Below are positions 1-8,345 of a stretch of DNA of 64,000 nucleotides, one piece after another. The position numbers and the translations under genes were made by a program. The stretch is from the NCBI RefSeq assembly GCF_000062885.1, contig NC_009142.1, positions 6,685,584 through 6,749,583 of the forward strand, in the 5' to 3' direction. The DNA is from Saccharopolyspora erythraea NRRL 2338 (GTDB lineage Bacteria; Actinomycetota; Actinomycetes; Mycobacteriales; Pseudonocardiaceae). A model generated the notes under the pieces. That model made no database searches, was not told where the DNA came from, and saw only the letters and a list, made by a program, of their open reading frames with translations. Each line of letters starts with the position of its first letter. Position 1 is the first letter of the stretch.

Positions 1-64
1 GCAGACCCTGCAGGCGCTGCAGGAGGTCTACCTGGAGACCGAAGGCGACCTCGAGGACCGCTAG
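1..64 (+). CDS. C-terminal end of an unidentified protein (partial)
   Basis: An open frame runs from the window edge to a TAG stop at 62-64. It encodes about 20 residues rich in Gln, Leu and Glu, with a helical, acidic character and the end EGDLEDR. The rest lies outside the window, so no family can be assigned. It points towards the minus-strand SepF-like gene, so the two genes converge. Confidence 0.4.
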   Translation, partial: QTLQALQEVYLETEGDLEDR

Positions 65-247
65 GGCAGTCGCACAAGCGGCGGCAGCCGCTCGCGGTGT
101 GGGCGCCGGCTCGCACCGCCGCGGGTTCTCAGGCGTCCTCCGGCGAGGACAGCGCCGACGTGGTGAATCGGGCATTCATGATGTCGGCGATCCCGGAGCC
201 AGGGGGCGCCTGAGGCTCCGCCACCCTCACCGCTACTGGCACATCTT

Positions 248-484
248 TCAGCGGTCGGCTGCTGCGGCCTCCACGCCTGGGGGCCGCAGCAGGAACACCT
301 TGGGCGCTATCCGGTCCATGTCGCCGCCCTTGCCGACCACCAGTCCGGCGGCGAAGTCGACGAGTTGGATCGCCTCGGCGTTGGACATGGCGGTCAAGTC
401 CATCACGACCGCGTTGCCCTGGCGGAAGTAGTCCCCGACGTAGTAGACGTCCTGGTAGCTCTGCGGGTGCAGCGTCTTGACCAC
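248..484 (-). CDS. Short SepF-like cell-division protein
   Basis: This 78-residue protein matches the SepF core fold. It has the pattern HPQSYQDVYYVGDYFRQG, then VVMDLTAMSNAEAIQLVDFAAGLV, then KVFLLRPPGV, as in the domain that binds the FtsZ C-terminus. SepF anchors FtsZ to the membrane in actinobacteria. Canonical SepF is roughly 150-220 residues with an N-terminal membrane helix; this protein is essentially only the core domain, so it resembles the extra SepF-like (Sfl) paralogues of filamentous actinomycetes more than the main sepF. The start is GTG. No division genes lie beside it: it is followed on the same strand by siroheme synthase. Family assignment is firm, exact role is inferred. 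Confidence 0.8.
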   Translation of the reverse strand: MVKTLHPQSYQDVYYVGDYFRQGNAVVMDLTAMSNAEAIQLVDFAAGLVVGKGGDMDRIAPKVFLLRPPGVEAAAADR

Positions 485-575
485 GGATCAAGTCTTACCG
501 CGGAAATCCGGAAGTCAAGCGCTGACCAGGGGGATCACTCGCGAGGAACTCCCGCCCGGAGGCTCGCGGCCCGTC

Positions 576-1799
576 TCAGCGACGCGGCTCGGGTGCCAGG
601 TCGGCGACCGGGCCGATGACGATCACCGCGGGCGGGTTCACGCCCTCGTCGCGGATCGCGTCGGCCACCCCGTCGAGGGTGCTGCGCAGGGCGCGCTGGC
701 CGCGGGTGGTGGCCTCCTGCACCACCGCCACCGGCGACTTCGGGTCGCGCCCGTGCTCGATGAGCACCGCCGCGAACTCCCCGATCCGCTTGACCGCCAT
801 CATCAGCACCAGGGTGCCGCGCAGCTTCGCCAGCGCGGGCCAGTCCACCAGCGACTGCTCGTCGTGCGGGCCGACGTGCCCGGAGACGACGACGACCTCG
901 TGCGCGACGCCGCGGTGGGTCACCGGCACGTCCGCCGCCGACGGCGCCGAGAACGCGCTGGTGATGCCCGGGACGGCCGTGACGGCCACCCCCGCCTCCA
1001 CGCACGCCAGCAGCTCCTCGAAACCGCGCCCGAAGACGTAGGGGTCGCCGCCCTTGAGCCGCACCACGAACTTGCCCGCCCTGGCGTGCTCGATCAGCAG
1101 CGAGTTGATGACGTCCTGGTTGGCCGCCCGGCCGTAGGGGATCTTGGACGCGTCGACGACCTCGACGTGCGGGCCCAGCTCCTCCAGCAGCTCCCGCGGC
1201 GCGAGCCGGTCGGTGATCACCACGTCGGCGCGGCCCAGCAGCTGCCTGCCGCGCACCGTGATCAGATCCGGGTCGCCGGGGCCGCCGCCGACCAGCGCCA
1301 CGCCCGGCGCGGGCGCCTCGGCGCTCTCGTCGACCACCCCGGTGCGCAGCGCCTCGGCGAGGGCGTCGCGCACCGCCGCCGAGCGGCGGTGGTCGCCGCC
1401 CGCCAGCACCCCGAGCAGCAGGCCGCCGTGCTCGGCCACCGCCGGGGTCACGGCCGTGCCCCGCGAGGCGTCGTCGGCGCGGACGCAGAACACCCGCCGA
1501 CGCAGGGCCTCGTCGGCGACCGCGGCGTTGACCTCGCCGCCGGTCGCGCAGGCCAGCGCGTACCAGGCGCCGTCCAGGTCGCCCTCGGCGTAGGGGCGGC
1601 GGTGCCAGCGCAGCTCGCCCGCGTCGGCCATCGCCTCCACCGCCGGGGTCGCCTCCGGCGCGATGACCTCGACCAGAGCACCCGCGTTGATCAGCCTGGG
1701 TACCCGGCGCTGGGCGACGGTCCCGGCCCCGACCACGACCACCCGCTTGCCGGTGAGGTCGAGTCCTGCGAAGTAGTGGTGCTCAGTGTGCGTGGTCAT
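576..1799 (-). CDS. cobA/cysG: Siroheme synthase: uroporphyrinogen-III C-methyltransferase with precorrin-2 dehydrogenase domain
   Basis: The 407-residue protein has two parts. The N-terminal 160 residues carry a Rossmann motif (VVVVGAGTVAQRR, residues 20-32) typical of precorrin-2 dehydrogenase/sirohydrochlorin ferrochelatase. Residues about 165-400 are a SUMT domain, with VGGGPGDPDLITVRG, RLKGGDPYVFGRGFEE and VPGITS SAM-binding motifs. It methylates uroporphyrinogen III at C2 and C7 and can oxidise precorrin-2, so it supplies both siroheme and cobalamin synthesis. The layout and size are close to those of CysG. It starts with ATG and lies about 100 bases downstream of the Ni/Co transporter, the first gene of the corrin locus in this window. 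Confidence 0.93.
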   Translation of the reverse strand: MTTHTEHHYFAGLDLTGKRVVVVGAGTVAQRRVPRLINAGALVEVIAPEATPAVEAMADAGELRWHRRPYAEGDLDGAWYALACATGGEVNAAVADEALRRRVFCVRADDASRGTAVTPAVAEHGGLLLGVLAGGDHRRSAAVRDALAEALRTGVVDESAEAPAPGVALVGGGPGDPDLITVRGRQLLGRADVVITDRLAPRELLEELGPHVEVVDASKIPYGRAANQDVINSLLIEHARAGKFVVRLKGGDPYVFGRGFEELLACVEAGVAVTAVPGITSAFSAPSAADVPVTHRGVAHEVVVVSGHVGPHDEQSLVDWPALAKLRGTLVLMMAVKRIGEFAAVLIEHGRDPKSPVAVVQEATTRGQRALRSTLDGVADAIRDEGVNPPAVIVIGPVADLAPEPRR

Positions 1800-1900
1800 G
1801 TCCGTTGTCCGTGTCGTGTCTCGCCCGGCGCCGCCGCCGGATCAGTGCTGGGAAGGAGCGCGAACACCACCTCGTCGTGGCTCCACGAGCACCGGCCCGG

Positions 1901-3061
1901 TCACGGCGCGCCGTCCGAGGGCGCCCGCCCGGCGCCGGTCGCGCCAGGTGCGCCGGTCGCCTCAGCCGCCCCGGCGGTCCCGGGCGTGCCGGTCGCGGGG
2001 GCCGGTCCGCCGCCGGCGCGGTCGTCCGATCGGGACAGCCGCCACCAGAGCGCGGCGCCGCCCCATACTGCCATGAAAGCCGCCAGCGTCAGATAGCCGA
2101 GCAGTTCGAAGTGGTCACCGAGGCCCGCCACCGGCTCCAGCGGCGAGAGACCCAGCTCCGCGAGCGCCCCGGCCAGCACGACCAGCGCGACCACGGCGGC
2201 GAGCACGACCGTCAGCGCCGTGGTCGTCACGTTCACCGAGAGCCTGCGCAGCGGCCTGGCCAGGGACCAGGTGTAGGCGCGCGACATCAGCATGCCGTCC
2301 ACGCTGTCCACTGTGCACATTCCGGCGGCGAACAGCAGCGGCAGGCTCAGCACCGCGATCGCGGGCAGGTGCCGGTCGGGCGCGACCATCGCCAGCACTG
2401 TGACCTCGGTCGCGGTCTGCATGCCGAGACCGAACAGCAGCCCGATGCCGAACAGGTGCCAGGACCGGCCGACCAGGGCCCGCATCCGCCCGCGCAGCAC
2501 CCTGGCCATCAGCCCGCGCCGCCCGAGCACCAGCTCGATCTCCTCCTCGGCGACGGCGCCCCGCCGCGCCCGGCGCAGCAGCCGGAGCGCGTCGCGCAGC
2601 ACGACGGCGTTGAGGACCGCCAGCGCGCCCAGCACCACGACCACGACCACGTCGACGAACAGCCCGGTTCGCAGCCCGGCCTCCTCGGCCCACGCCTGCG
2701 CGGCCGGGCCCGCGACGAAGGCGACCGCGAAGGCCAGCAGCAGCACCACGCTGGCGTGCCCGAGGGCGAACCACATGCCGGTCGACACCGGCCGCCGCCC
2801 GCGCTGCATGAGCAGCCGCGTCGCGTCGTCGATCACGGCCACGTGGTCGGCGTCGAACCCGTGCCGCAGGCCGAGGAGGTAGGCGGTGGTCCCGGCGGCG
2901 GCCAGCCCGCCCGCCGCGCTGAACGACTGCTGGTGCAGCAGGTAGGCGCTCCAGCCCACCAGGTGCAACGCGCCGACCGCGGCGAGCACCCACGCGGCCT
3001 TCCTGCGCTCGACGGTGCCCCACGCGTGGGGCGACTGCACGGATCGCTGTTCGATCGACAT
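1901..3061 (-). CDS. NiCoT-family nickel/cobalt transporter (HoxN/NixA type)
   Basis: This 386-residue polytopic membrane protein carries the NiCoT signature GLRHGFDADHVAVIDD at about residues 64-79, with the His/Asp metal-recognition residues in transmembrane segment II. A second motif, GLGMQTATEV, follows near the middle. The family imports Co2+ or Ni2+ with high affinity. A cobalamin riboswitch lies directly upstream (about 3110-3300), and the gene sits among corrin genes, so cobalt for vitamin B12 is the likely substrate. The C-terminal 40 residues are a Gly/Ala/Pro-rich cytosolic tail that looks unstructured. The ATG start has GGAG about 10 bases upstream. Confidence 0.9.
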   Translation of the reverse strand: MSIEQRSVQSPHAWGTVERRKAAWVLAAVGALHLVGWSAYLLHQQSFSAAGGLAAAGTTAYLLGLRHGFDADHVAVIDDATRLLMQRGRRPVSTGMWFALGHASVVLLLAFAVAFVAGPAAQAWAEEAGLRTGLFVDVVVVVVLGALAVLNAVVLRDALRLLRRARRGAVAEEEIELVLGRRGLMARVLRGRMRALVGRSWHLFGIGLLFGLGMQTATEVTVLAMVAPDRHLPAIAVLSLPLLFAAGMCTVDSVDGMLMSRAYTWSLARPLRRLSVNVTTTALTVVLAAVVALVVLAGALAELGLSPLEPVAGLGDHFELLGYLTLAAFMAVWGGAALWWRLSRSDDRAGGGPAPATGTPGTAGAAEATGAPGATGAGRAPSDGAP

Positions 3062-3109
3062 CTGCCGGATCTCCTGGGTTCTCCGCCCGGGGGCTCCTGA
3101 TCCGCGCGC

Positions 3110-3300
3110 CGCGGGCGCGACGCGGGGCCGGCAGCGAGTCTCCTGACTCCCGGATCGCAGCGGGTCACCCGAGCCTTCCAGCCCTCACGGGCCGTGGCCG
3201 CACGTCGGGTCCGCTCCCCGGTCACAGTGGCGGGACCGTCCCGGATTCGCACCGGGTTCCTGCGCCGCAGGCCGTCGTATCCTGACCTCCAGAGCGACCG
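3110..3300 (-). promoter_or_regulatory. Cobalamin riboswitch upstream of the NiCoT transporter
   Basis: Read on the minus strand, the leader contains CAGGAACCCGGTGCGAATCCGGGAC, then GGTCCCGCCACTGTGACCGGGGAGC, and near its 3' end the B12 box variant GGGAGTCAGGAGACTCGC, in the order of the cobalamin (AdoCbl) riboswitch. It ends about 50 bases before the transporter ATG. Binding of the cofactor would reduce expression of the downstream gene. The borders are approximate. Confidence 0.93.
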
Positions 3301-3491
3301 AGGTCAATCCGCGCGGCGGTTCCGGCGGCGGGTGCCGGGGCGCGGCACGCCGTCCGACCGGCTGCTGGACCGTGCGTTGTGATCCGCATCGCCGTCCGGC
3401 TGCGCGCCACCCATCCTGGTGAGGTCGGCAACCCTTCCGCTGGGTCGTTGACCAGCGCATGCTGGTCAACGTGAGCACCGAGGAGGCGATC

Positions 3492-3761
3492 ATGAACGAG
3501 ACTCGGACGATCACGTTGAACCTTCAGGTCGTGGAGGCGGGGGCGAAGACGACCGCGGACGTCGGGATGACCACCGGCGACGGGCAGGCGCTGCACGGGC
3601 ACGGCACCGCACGGCGGCACCCGGACGACCCCGACGTACCGCAGATCGGCGACGAGATCGCAGTCGCCCGCGCCCTGTTCGAGCTGGCGCACAAGCTGCT
3701 GGACACAGCGGCTCACGACATCGGCGACCGCCTCCACCGGCGGGTGCACCTGCCGGCCTGA
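3492..3761 (+). CDS. DUF1876 domain protein
   Basis: This 89-residue protein matches the actinobacterial DUF1876 family of dsRBD-like small proteins: it has the typical GHGTARRHPDDPDVPQIGDEIAVARAL core followed by a helical DLAH-like end (FELAHKLLDTAAHDI). Function is unknown. The ATG at 3492 has AGGAGG at 3481-3486, so it is preferred over an earlier in-frame start at 3459. It stands alone on the plus strand within the cobalamin locus, divergent from the riboswitch-controlled transporter and converging on cbiG. Confidence 0.8.
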   Translation: MNETRTITLNLQVVEAGAKTTADVGMTTGDGQALHGHGTARRHPDDPDVPQIGDEIAVARALFELAHKLLDTAAHDIGDRLHRRVHLPA

Positions 3762-3941
3762 CGCCCGATCCAGCCCGGCCACCTGGTCCGCCAGGTGGCC
3801 CGCGCCTGCGGTGCGGGCGATGGCGGGTGATCCGCCCCGCTCGCGACCGCCCTGACGTGCCCCACCGTCCCCGGTCGGCAGAACGCCCGCGTTCCGTCCG
3901 ATCCGGCCCCGGTCAGGATCCTGGCCCCGCAGGCGCCGACC

Positions 3942-5237
3942 TCAGACCGACGGCACTCCCGGCACGCGGACGACGTCGATGTCCGCGGCCTCGACGTCGG
4001 TGTCGGCGTCGGCGGAGAGCAGCGCCACCGCCCGCCCTGACCGCGCCAGCGCGACGGCGTCCGCCGCGCCGCCGCCGCGGACCTCCGTCCCCTGCCGCAG
4101 CAGGTGCCGCAGCTCCTCGACGCGCCCGGCGGGGTCGACCACGACCGCCGCGCGACGCAGCTCCGCCTCGGCGCGCGGCGTGCGCAGGTCGGGCGCCGGG
4201 CCGAGGTCGACCACCGCGAGCCGGCCCCGCGGGCGGGGCCGGGCCGCCGCGATGGTCGCGCCCGCGCTGCTGATCTTGGCCACGACCAGTTCCGCGGCGC
4301 CGTGCTCGGCGACCGCGTGCAGCGCCGCCGCCTCCGCCACGCTCGGGGTACCGAGCTCGGTCTCGACGGCGTCGCTGGGGTTGGGTACCTCGACCTCGGC
4401 CAGCGTCGCCGCCGGGTAGACCAGCAGCGGCAGCTCGTCCCCGGCCTCCACCGCGTGCCAGAAGCCCAGGTCCTGCACGGCCTCTACGACGCCGTCCTCG
4501 TCGGCCTTGCCCTCGACGGTGGCGAACGCGCGCACCGACCGCAGGTCCAGGCCGTGCCCGCGCTCCAGCGTCGCCACCAGCTCGGTCACCTCCGACCGGG
4601 CCACCCCGTGCCGGGAGCCGACACCCACCACGACCGTGCGGGGCACGATCCGGACGGTGCGCTCGGGATCGTCGCCGTAGGGCCTGCGGTCGTCCACCAC
4701 GACCGTCCACACCGGATTCTTCGGTTCGGCGCACACGTTCTCCGGCAGCGCGGGCAACGGGAACCCGTGCGGGTTGAGCAGCTGGACCGGCGCGCCGTCG
4801 AGCACGGCGGCACCGCAGGCGGCGATGTCGCCGTCCACCGCGGCGTCGAGCAGGTCGACGACCTCGTCCCACGGCGAGCTGCTGCCCCCGCCCGGCGTCG
4901 TGGTGATCACCGGGGTGCAGCCGAGCACGTCCGCGACCTGCTGGGCCAGCGCGTTCGCGCCCGCGTCCTGCCCGCCGTCCAGCGCGATGGCGAAGCGCAG
5001 CCGCTCGTCCACGCATACCACGCCGGGGTCGACCTGCCGGTCGGTCAGCAGCGGCGCGACGAGCCGCACCGCCTCACCGGCGGACAGGAAGAACACTGCC
5101 GCGTCCAGCAGCGGCCACATGCGCCGGACGGTGGGTGCGAGCGGACCGTCGGCCAGCACCGCGTCCGGTCCGAGCCGCGACGCGAGCTCGGCGGCGGCCC
5201 GGCGAGCCGCCGGGGTGAGGGCGAACAGCCCGATCAC
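3942..5237 (-). CDS. cbiG: CbiG-like cobalt-precorrin-5A hydrolase with truncated CobJ-like C-terminus
   Basis: Residues 1 to about 320 have the CbiG layout: an N-terminal alpha/beta part (FFLSAGEAVRLVAPLL), a central VVCVDERLRFAIALDGGQDAGANALA segment, and a C-terminal CbiG domain with VVGVGSRHGVARSEV and FATVEGKADEDGV. CbiG opens the delta-lactone and removes the C20 fragment in the anaerobic-type route. Residues about 330-431 (RLAVVDLGPAPDLRTPRAEAEL, then VEVRGGGAAD and VALLSADAD) resemble the start of a CobJ/CbiH methyltransferase but stop after about 100 residues. Bifunctional CbiG-CobJ proteins are known; here the second domain is cut short. The GTG start overlaps the cobL stop (GTGA), implying translational coupling. 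Confidence 0.8.
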   Translation of the reverse strand: MIGLFALTPAARRAAAELASRLGPDAVLADGPLAPTVRRMWPLLDAAVFFLSAGEAVRLVAPLLTDRQVDPGVVCVDERLRFAIALDGGQDAGANALAQQVADVLGCTPVITTTPGGGSSSPWDEVVDLLDAAVDGDIAACGAAVLDGAPVQLLNPHGFPLPALPENVCAEPKNPVWTVVVDDRRPYGDDPERTVRIVPRTVVVGVGSRHGVARSEVTELVATLERGHGLDLRSVRAFATVEGKADEDGVVEAVQDLGFWHAVEAGDELPLLVYPAATLAEVEVPNPSDAVETELGTPSVAEAAALHAVAEHGAAELVVAKISSAGATIAAARPRPRGRLAVVDLGPAPDLRTPRAEAELRRAAVVVDPAGRVEELRHLLRQGTEVRGGGAADAVALARSGRAVALLSADADTDVEAADIDVVRVPGVPSV

Positions 5238-6457
5238 GACTGCTCACCCGGGGTCTTGCGGTGGCCCGAGATCAGCACCACCGGCTGGGTCGGCTGGAGG
5301 CTCGGCGCGCCGTCGGGCAGGTCCACCAGCCTGCTCGCCGCGAGCTGGACGCCTTCGACCTGGTAGCCGGCGTAGCGCAGCGCATCGCGGGTGGTGGCGA
5401 CGCGGTCCAGCGCCGTCAGCGCCGCGACCACCCTGGTCGCCCCGGCGTGCGCGCACGCGGCGAGGACGTCGGACCCGCCGCCGCCGATGAAGATCGCGTC
5501 CGGTTTCGGCAGCTCCCGCAACGCCTGCGGGGCCGCGGCCTCCACCACCCGCACGTCGACCCCGTGCCCGGCGGCGTTGGTGATCAGCCGCACCACCTGG
5601 GTCTCGTCGGGCTCAACCGCGATGGTCGCCGCGCCCATCCGGGCGCACTCCACCGCGACGGAGCCGGAACCGGCGCCGACGTCCCAGACCAGCGTGCCGG
5701 GGCGCGGCGCGAGCTTGGCCAGCGCGACGGCGCGGACCTCGGAGGTGGTGACCATGCCGTCGCGGTGGGAGAACTCGTCCTCCGGCAGCGCCCATCCCGG
5801 CTCCGGCGGCAGCGGGTCACCGCCGGCGTGCCAGCTGCGCTGCGGCACGGCGTCGGGATCGGCCAGGCACAGCACGATGTTGGGCTCGCGCCAGCTCCTG
5901 GCAGCCGCATCGGCCGGGTCCACGGTGGTCAGCGACTCGTTGGGGCCGCCGAGGTCCTCGGCCACGACCAGCGTGCGCCGCCAGCCGTCCAGGCCCGAGC
6001 CGAGCTGCGCCGGTCCCGCGCCGCGCACCGTCAGCACCGCGACGGCGGGACGCGCCCGGCACACGTTGAGGGCCTGGGTGATGTCGCGTCCCTGCGGCGA
6101 GACGACGGCCACGTCGTCCCACGACCGGCCGGCCTTCGCCAGGAGCCGCTGGACGCTGGAGATCGCGGGCAGCACCCGGCAGCGGATGCCCCGCTCGCGC
6201 AGTGTGCGCACGACGCCGAAGAAGCCGGGGTCACCGGAGGCGAAGACGACGCCGTGCTCGTCGGCCGAGAGCGCCGTCAGGGCGTTGAGCGCCGGTTGGA
6301 ACGGGCCGAGCTCCAGCTTGCGGGCGTGGTCGGGCGCGTGCGCGTCCAGGTGCCGCCGCGCGCCCACGACGAGCCTGGCCTCCTCCAGGGCCTCGGCGCT
6401 GCCGTCGGGCAGCGCCGCGCCGTCGACCCCGATCACCGTGACTCCCACGTCACCCAC
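5234..6457 (-). CDS. cobL: Precorrin-6Y C5,15-methyltransferase (decarboxylating), CobL/CbiET
   Basis: This 407-residue fusion has a CbiE-type SAM methyltransferase domain in the N-terminal half (VTVIGVDG, VVGARRHLD, FASGDPGFFGVVRTL) and a CbiT-type Rossmann methyltransferase in the C-terminal half (DGMVTTSEVRAVALAKL, LVWDVGAGSGSVAVECA, IAVEPDETQV, DAIFIGGGG). CobL methylates C5 and C15 and decarboxylates the acetate side chain at C12. The size is normal for CobL. It starts with GTG after a purine-rich stretch and overlaps the cbiG start by four bases. Confidence 0.92.
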   Translation of the reverse strand: MGDVGVTVIGVDGAALPDGSAEALEEARLVVGARRHLDAHAPDHARKLELGPFQPALNALTALSADEHGVVFASGDPGFFGVVRTLRERGIRCRVLPAISSVQRLLAKAGRSWDDVAVVSPQGRDITQALNVCRARPAVAVLTVRGAGPAQLGSGLDGWRRTLVVAEDLGGPNESLTTVDPADAAARSWREPNIVLCLADPDAVPQRSWHAGGDPLPPEPGWALPEDEFSHRDGMVTTSEVRAVALAKLAPRPGTLVWDVGAGSGSVAVECARMGAATIAVEPDETQVVRLITNAAGHGVDVRVVEAAAPQALRELPKPDAIFIGGGGSDVLAACAHAGATRVVAALTALDRVATTRDALRYAGYQVEGVQLAASRLVDLPDGAPSLQPTQPVVLISGHRKTPGEQS

Positions 6458-6511
6458 CTCGCCTCGCTAGCCACCGTGCGAGCACAAGTCCACCACGAGC
6501 CCGCTCGGGGG

Positions 6512-8191
6512 CTACGCCGTGCTCCGCTTCCCGGAGTCCGGGCCGGAGCGGCCGGAGGTGGACTTGCCGCCCGCCGGCTTGGTGGTCTTGGCCGACTTCG
6601 CCGACTTCGTGGCACGGGTGCCGGAGGCCTTGCTCGCGGCGGTCTTGCCGGACTTGGACCGGACCGACGCCTTCGCGGTGGCCTGCTCGCTCCCGGTGCG
6701 CCGCGCGGCCGAAGCGCGCTTCGGCGCGGCGGTGGTCTTTCCGGCGGGCTCCGCGGCGACGGTGGGCTCCGCGGCGACGGGCTCGGCAGTACCGGCGGGC
6801 TCGGCAGTACCGGCGGGCTCGGCAGTACCGGCGGGCTCGGCAGTACCGGCGGGCTCGGCAGCGGCGGTGGACTCGGCGGCGCTGGCGGAACGGGGTTGCG
6901 GCGCGGTGGCGGACTCCGCCTGCCGCGCGGCGGGCTTCGCCTCGCCGACGGCGCTCTCGCCCCCGGCCGCGTCCGCGCCTGCCGCCACCGGCTCACCAGC
7001 GCCGGCCTGCGGCTTCGCCGCCTCACCCGATGCCGGCTCCGACGCGTCGGACACCGGCGGCTGGGCCTGCCTCGGCACCTCCGGCGCCGCGGCCCGCTCG
7101 CCAACGGGTTCGTCCTCGTCGAGGAACAGATGTGGTTGCGCCGCAACGGATCCCGCCGTGTTCCCGGACGACCGCCCGCTGCCCGGCCGGCCCGCGCCAC
7201 GCGCGGTCTCCTGCCAGCTGCGCACCGCCCACCAGGCCACGTCCGAACCCGGCTGTTCCCGCCTGGTGCCGTTTCCCGGGGCGCTTCCACCGCCGTTCCT
7301 CCCGGCAGTGCCGCTGCCATTGCGCCCGGCGTCGCCGCTGCCGTTGACCGACGTCTCGGGCCCCTCGGTGGCCGGCGCGGCGCGCTCGCCACGCGTGAAC
7401 CGCCGGCTCGGCGCGTCGGATCGCCGGTAGGCGTGGAAGTGCCCGGACGGATAGCCGCGGCGCCGCCCGTGGTCCTCCAGCGACCGGCCGACGACGAACA
7501 GCGCGTTGCGCCACAGCCGGTGCTGCTTGACGGTCTTGGCCAGCTCACCGATCGTCGTGCGCAGCAGCACCTCGTCCGGCCAGCTCACCTTGTAGGCGAT
7601 GAGCACCGGGACGTCGTCGGTGTAGCCGCCCGCCCGCAGCTCGTCGGCGAGCTGACCGGCGCGGGCGGCCGACAGCAGCACCGCCATCGTCGTGCCGTGC
7701 CTGGCGAACTCGCGGACCCGTTCCCGCTCCGGCATCGGCGGCTGCCCGCCCTCCAGCCTGGTCAGCACCACCGACTGCGCGACCTCAGGCACGGTGAGCT
7801 CCCGCCCGGCCGCGGCGGCCGCCGCCGAGAACGTCGCGACGCCCGGCACGATCTCCACCTCGAGGTCCATCCGGGCGCACGCGTCGTACTGCTCCTGGAC
7901 GGCGCCCCACAGCGCCGGGTCGCCGGAGTGCACCCGCGCCACCTTGAGGCGGTCGCGCTCGGCGCGCCGGTAGATCTCGACGGCCTCCTCGTGGGTCAGC
8001 CGCGAGGAGTCGACGAGTTCCGCGTCGGTGCGCGCGTGCTCCTGGATGCACTCGGGCGCCACCAGGCTCGCGGTCCACACCACCACGTCGGCTTCGGCGA
8101 TCCGGCGCGCGCCGCGCACGGTGATCAGGTCCGCCGCGCCCGGCCCGGCACCGACGAACGAGACGCGACCCGGGTGTGTTTCACCAATCAT
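6512..8191 (-). CDS. cobM: Precorrin-4 C11-methyltransferase with long Ala/Lys-rich tail
   Basis: Residues 1 to about 255 are a complete CobM/CbiF enzyme: FVGAGPGAADLITVRG at the N-terminus, VVVWTASLVAPECIQEHA, HSGDPALWGAVQEQ, EIVPGVATFSAAAA and LTRLEGGQPPMPE. It methylates precorrin-4 at C11. CobM is usually about 250-270 residues; this protein runs on for about 300 more. The tail begins with a Gly/Asn-rich part, passes through four perfect TAEPAG repeats (18-bp DNA units) and ends in a Lys/Ser/Ala-rich stretch like histone H1 or HupB tails. The ATG at 8191 is chosen; a TTG six bases upstream is possible. Confidence 0.88.
   Translation of the reverse strand: MIGETHPGRVSFVGAGPGAADLITVRGARRIAEADVVVWTASLVAPECIQEHARTDAELVDSSRLTHEEAVEIYRRAERDRLKVARVHSGDPALWGAVQEQYDACARMDLEVEIVPGVATFSAAAAAAGRELTVPEVAQSVVLTRLEGGQPPMPERERVREFARHGTTMAVLLSAARAGQLADELRAGGYTDDVPVLIAYKVSWPDEVLLRTTIGELAKTVKQHRLWRNALFVVGRSLEDHGRRRGYPSGHFHAYRRSDAPSRRFTRGERAAPATEGPETSVNGSGDAGRNGSGTAGRNGGGSAPGNGTRREQPGSDVAWWAVRSWQETARGAGRPGSGRSSGNTAGSVAAQPHLFLDEDEPVGERAAAPEVPRQAQPPVSDASEPASGEAAKPQAGAGEPVAAGADAAGGESAVGEAKPAARQAESATAPQPRSASAAESTAAAEPAGTAEPAGTAEPAGTAEPAGTAEPVAAEPTVAAEPAGKTTAAPKRASAARRTGSEQATAKASVRSKSGKTAASKASGTRATKSAKSAKTTKPAGGKSTSGRSGPDSGKRSTA
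6784..6855. repeat. Four perfect 18-bp tandem repeats inside cobM
   Basis: The unit CGGCAGTACCGGCGGGCT occurs four times without change, and a degenerate fifth unit follows. On the coding (minus) strand it encodes the hexapeptide TAEPAG in the cobM tail. Since the unit is a multiple of three, copy-number change would keep the frame. Confidence 0.93.
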
Positions 8192-8345
8192 GTCCAACCA
8201 ATCGCAACTGTGCCGGAGGATGTGCGGAACCGGGCGGGAAACGCCGGACGTGCCGAGGCGCCGTGTCGTCGCCCTCGCCGGGGTCTGACCGTACCTCTTG
8301 ATCTCCGTCGCTCAATCGGGGCGGGCACCTCGCGCCGCATCGCGG

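Noticed and set aside
477-3100. Long plus-strand open frames over cobA/cysG and the transporter
   Set aside because: Antisense to well-identified genes, low-complexity translation.
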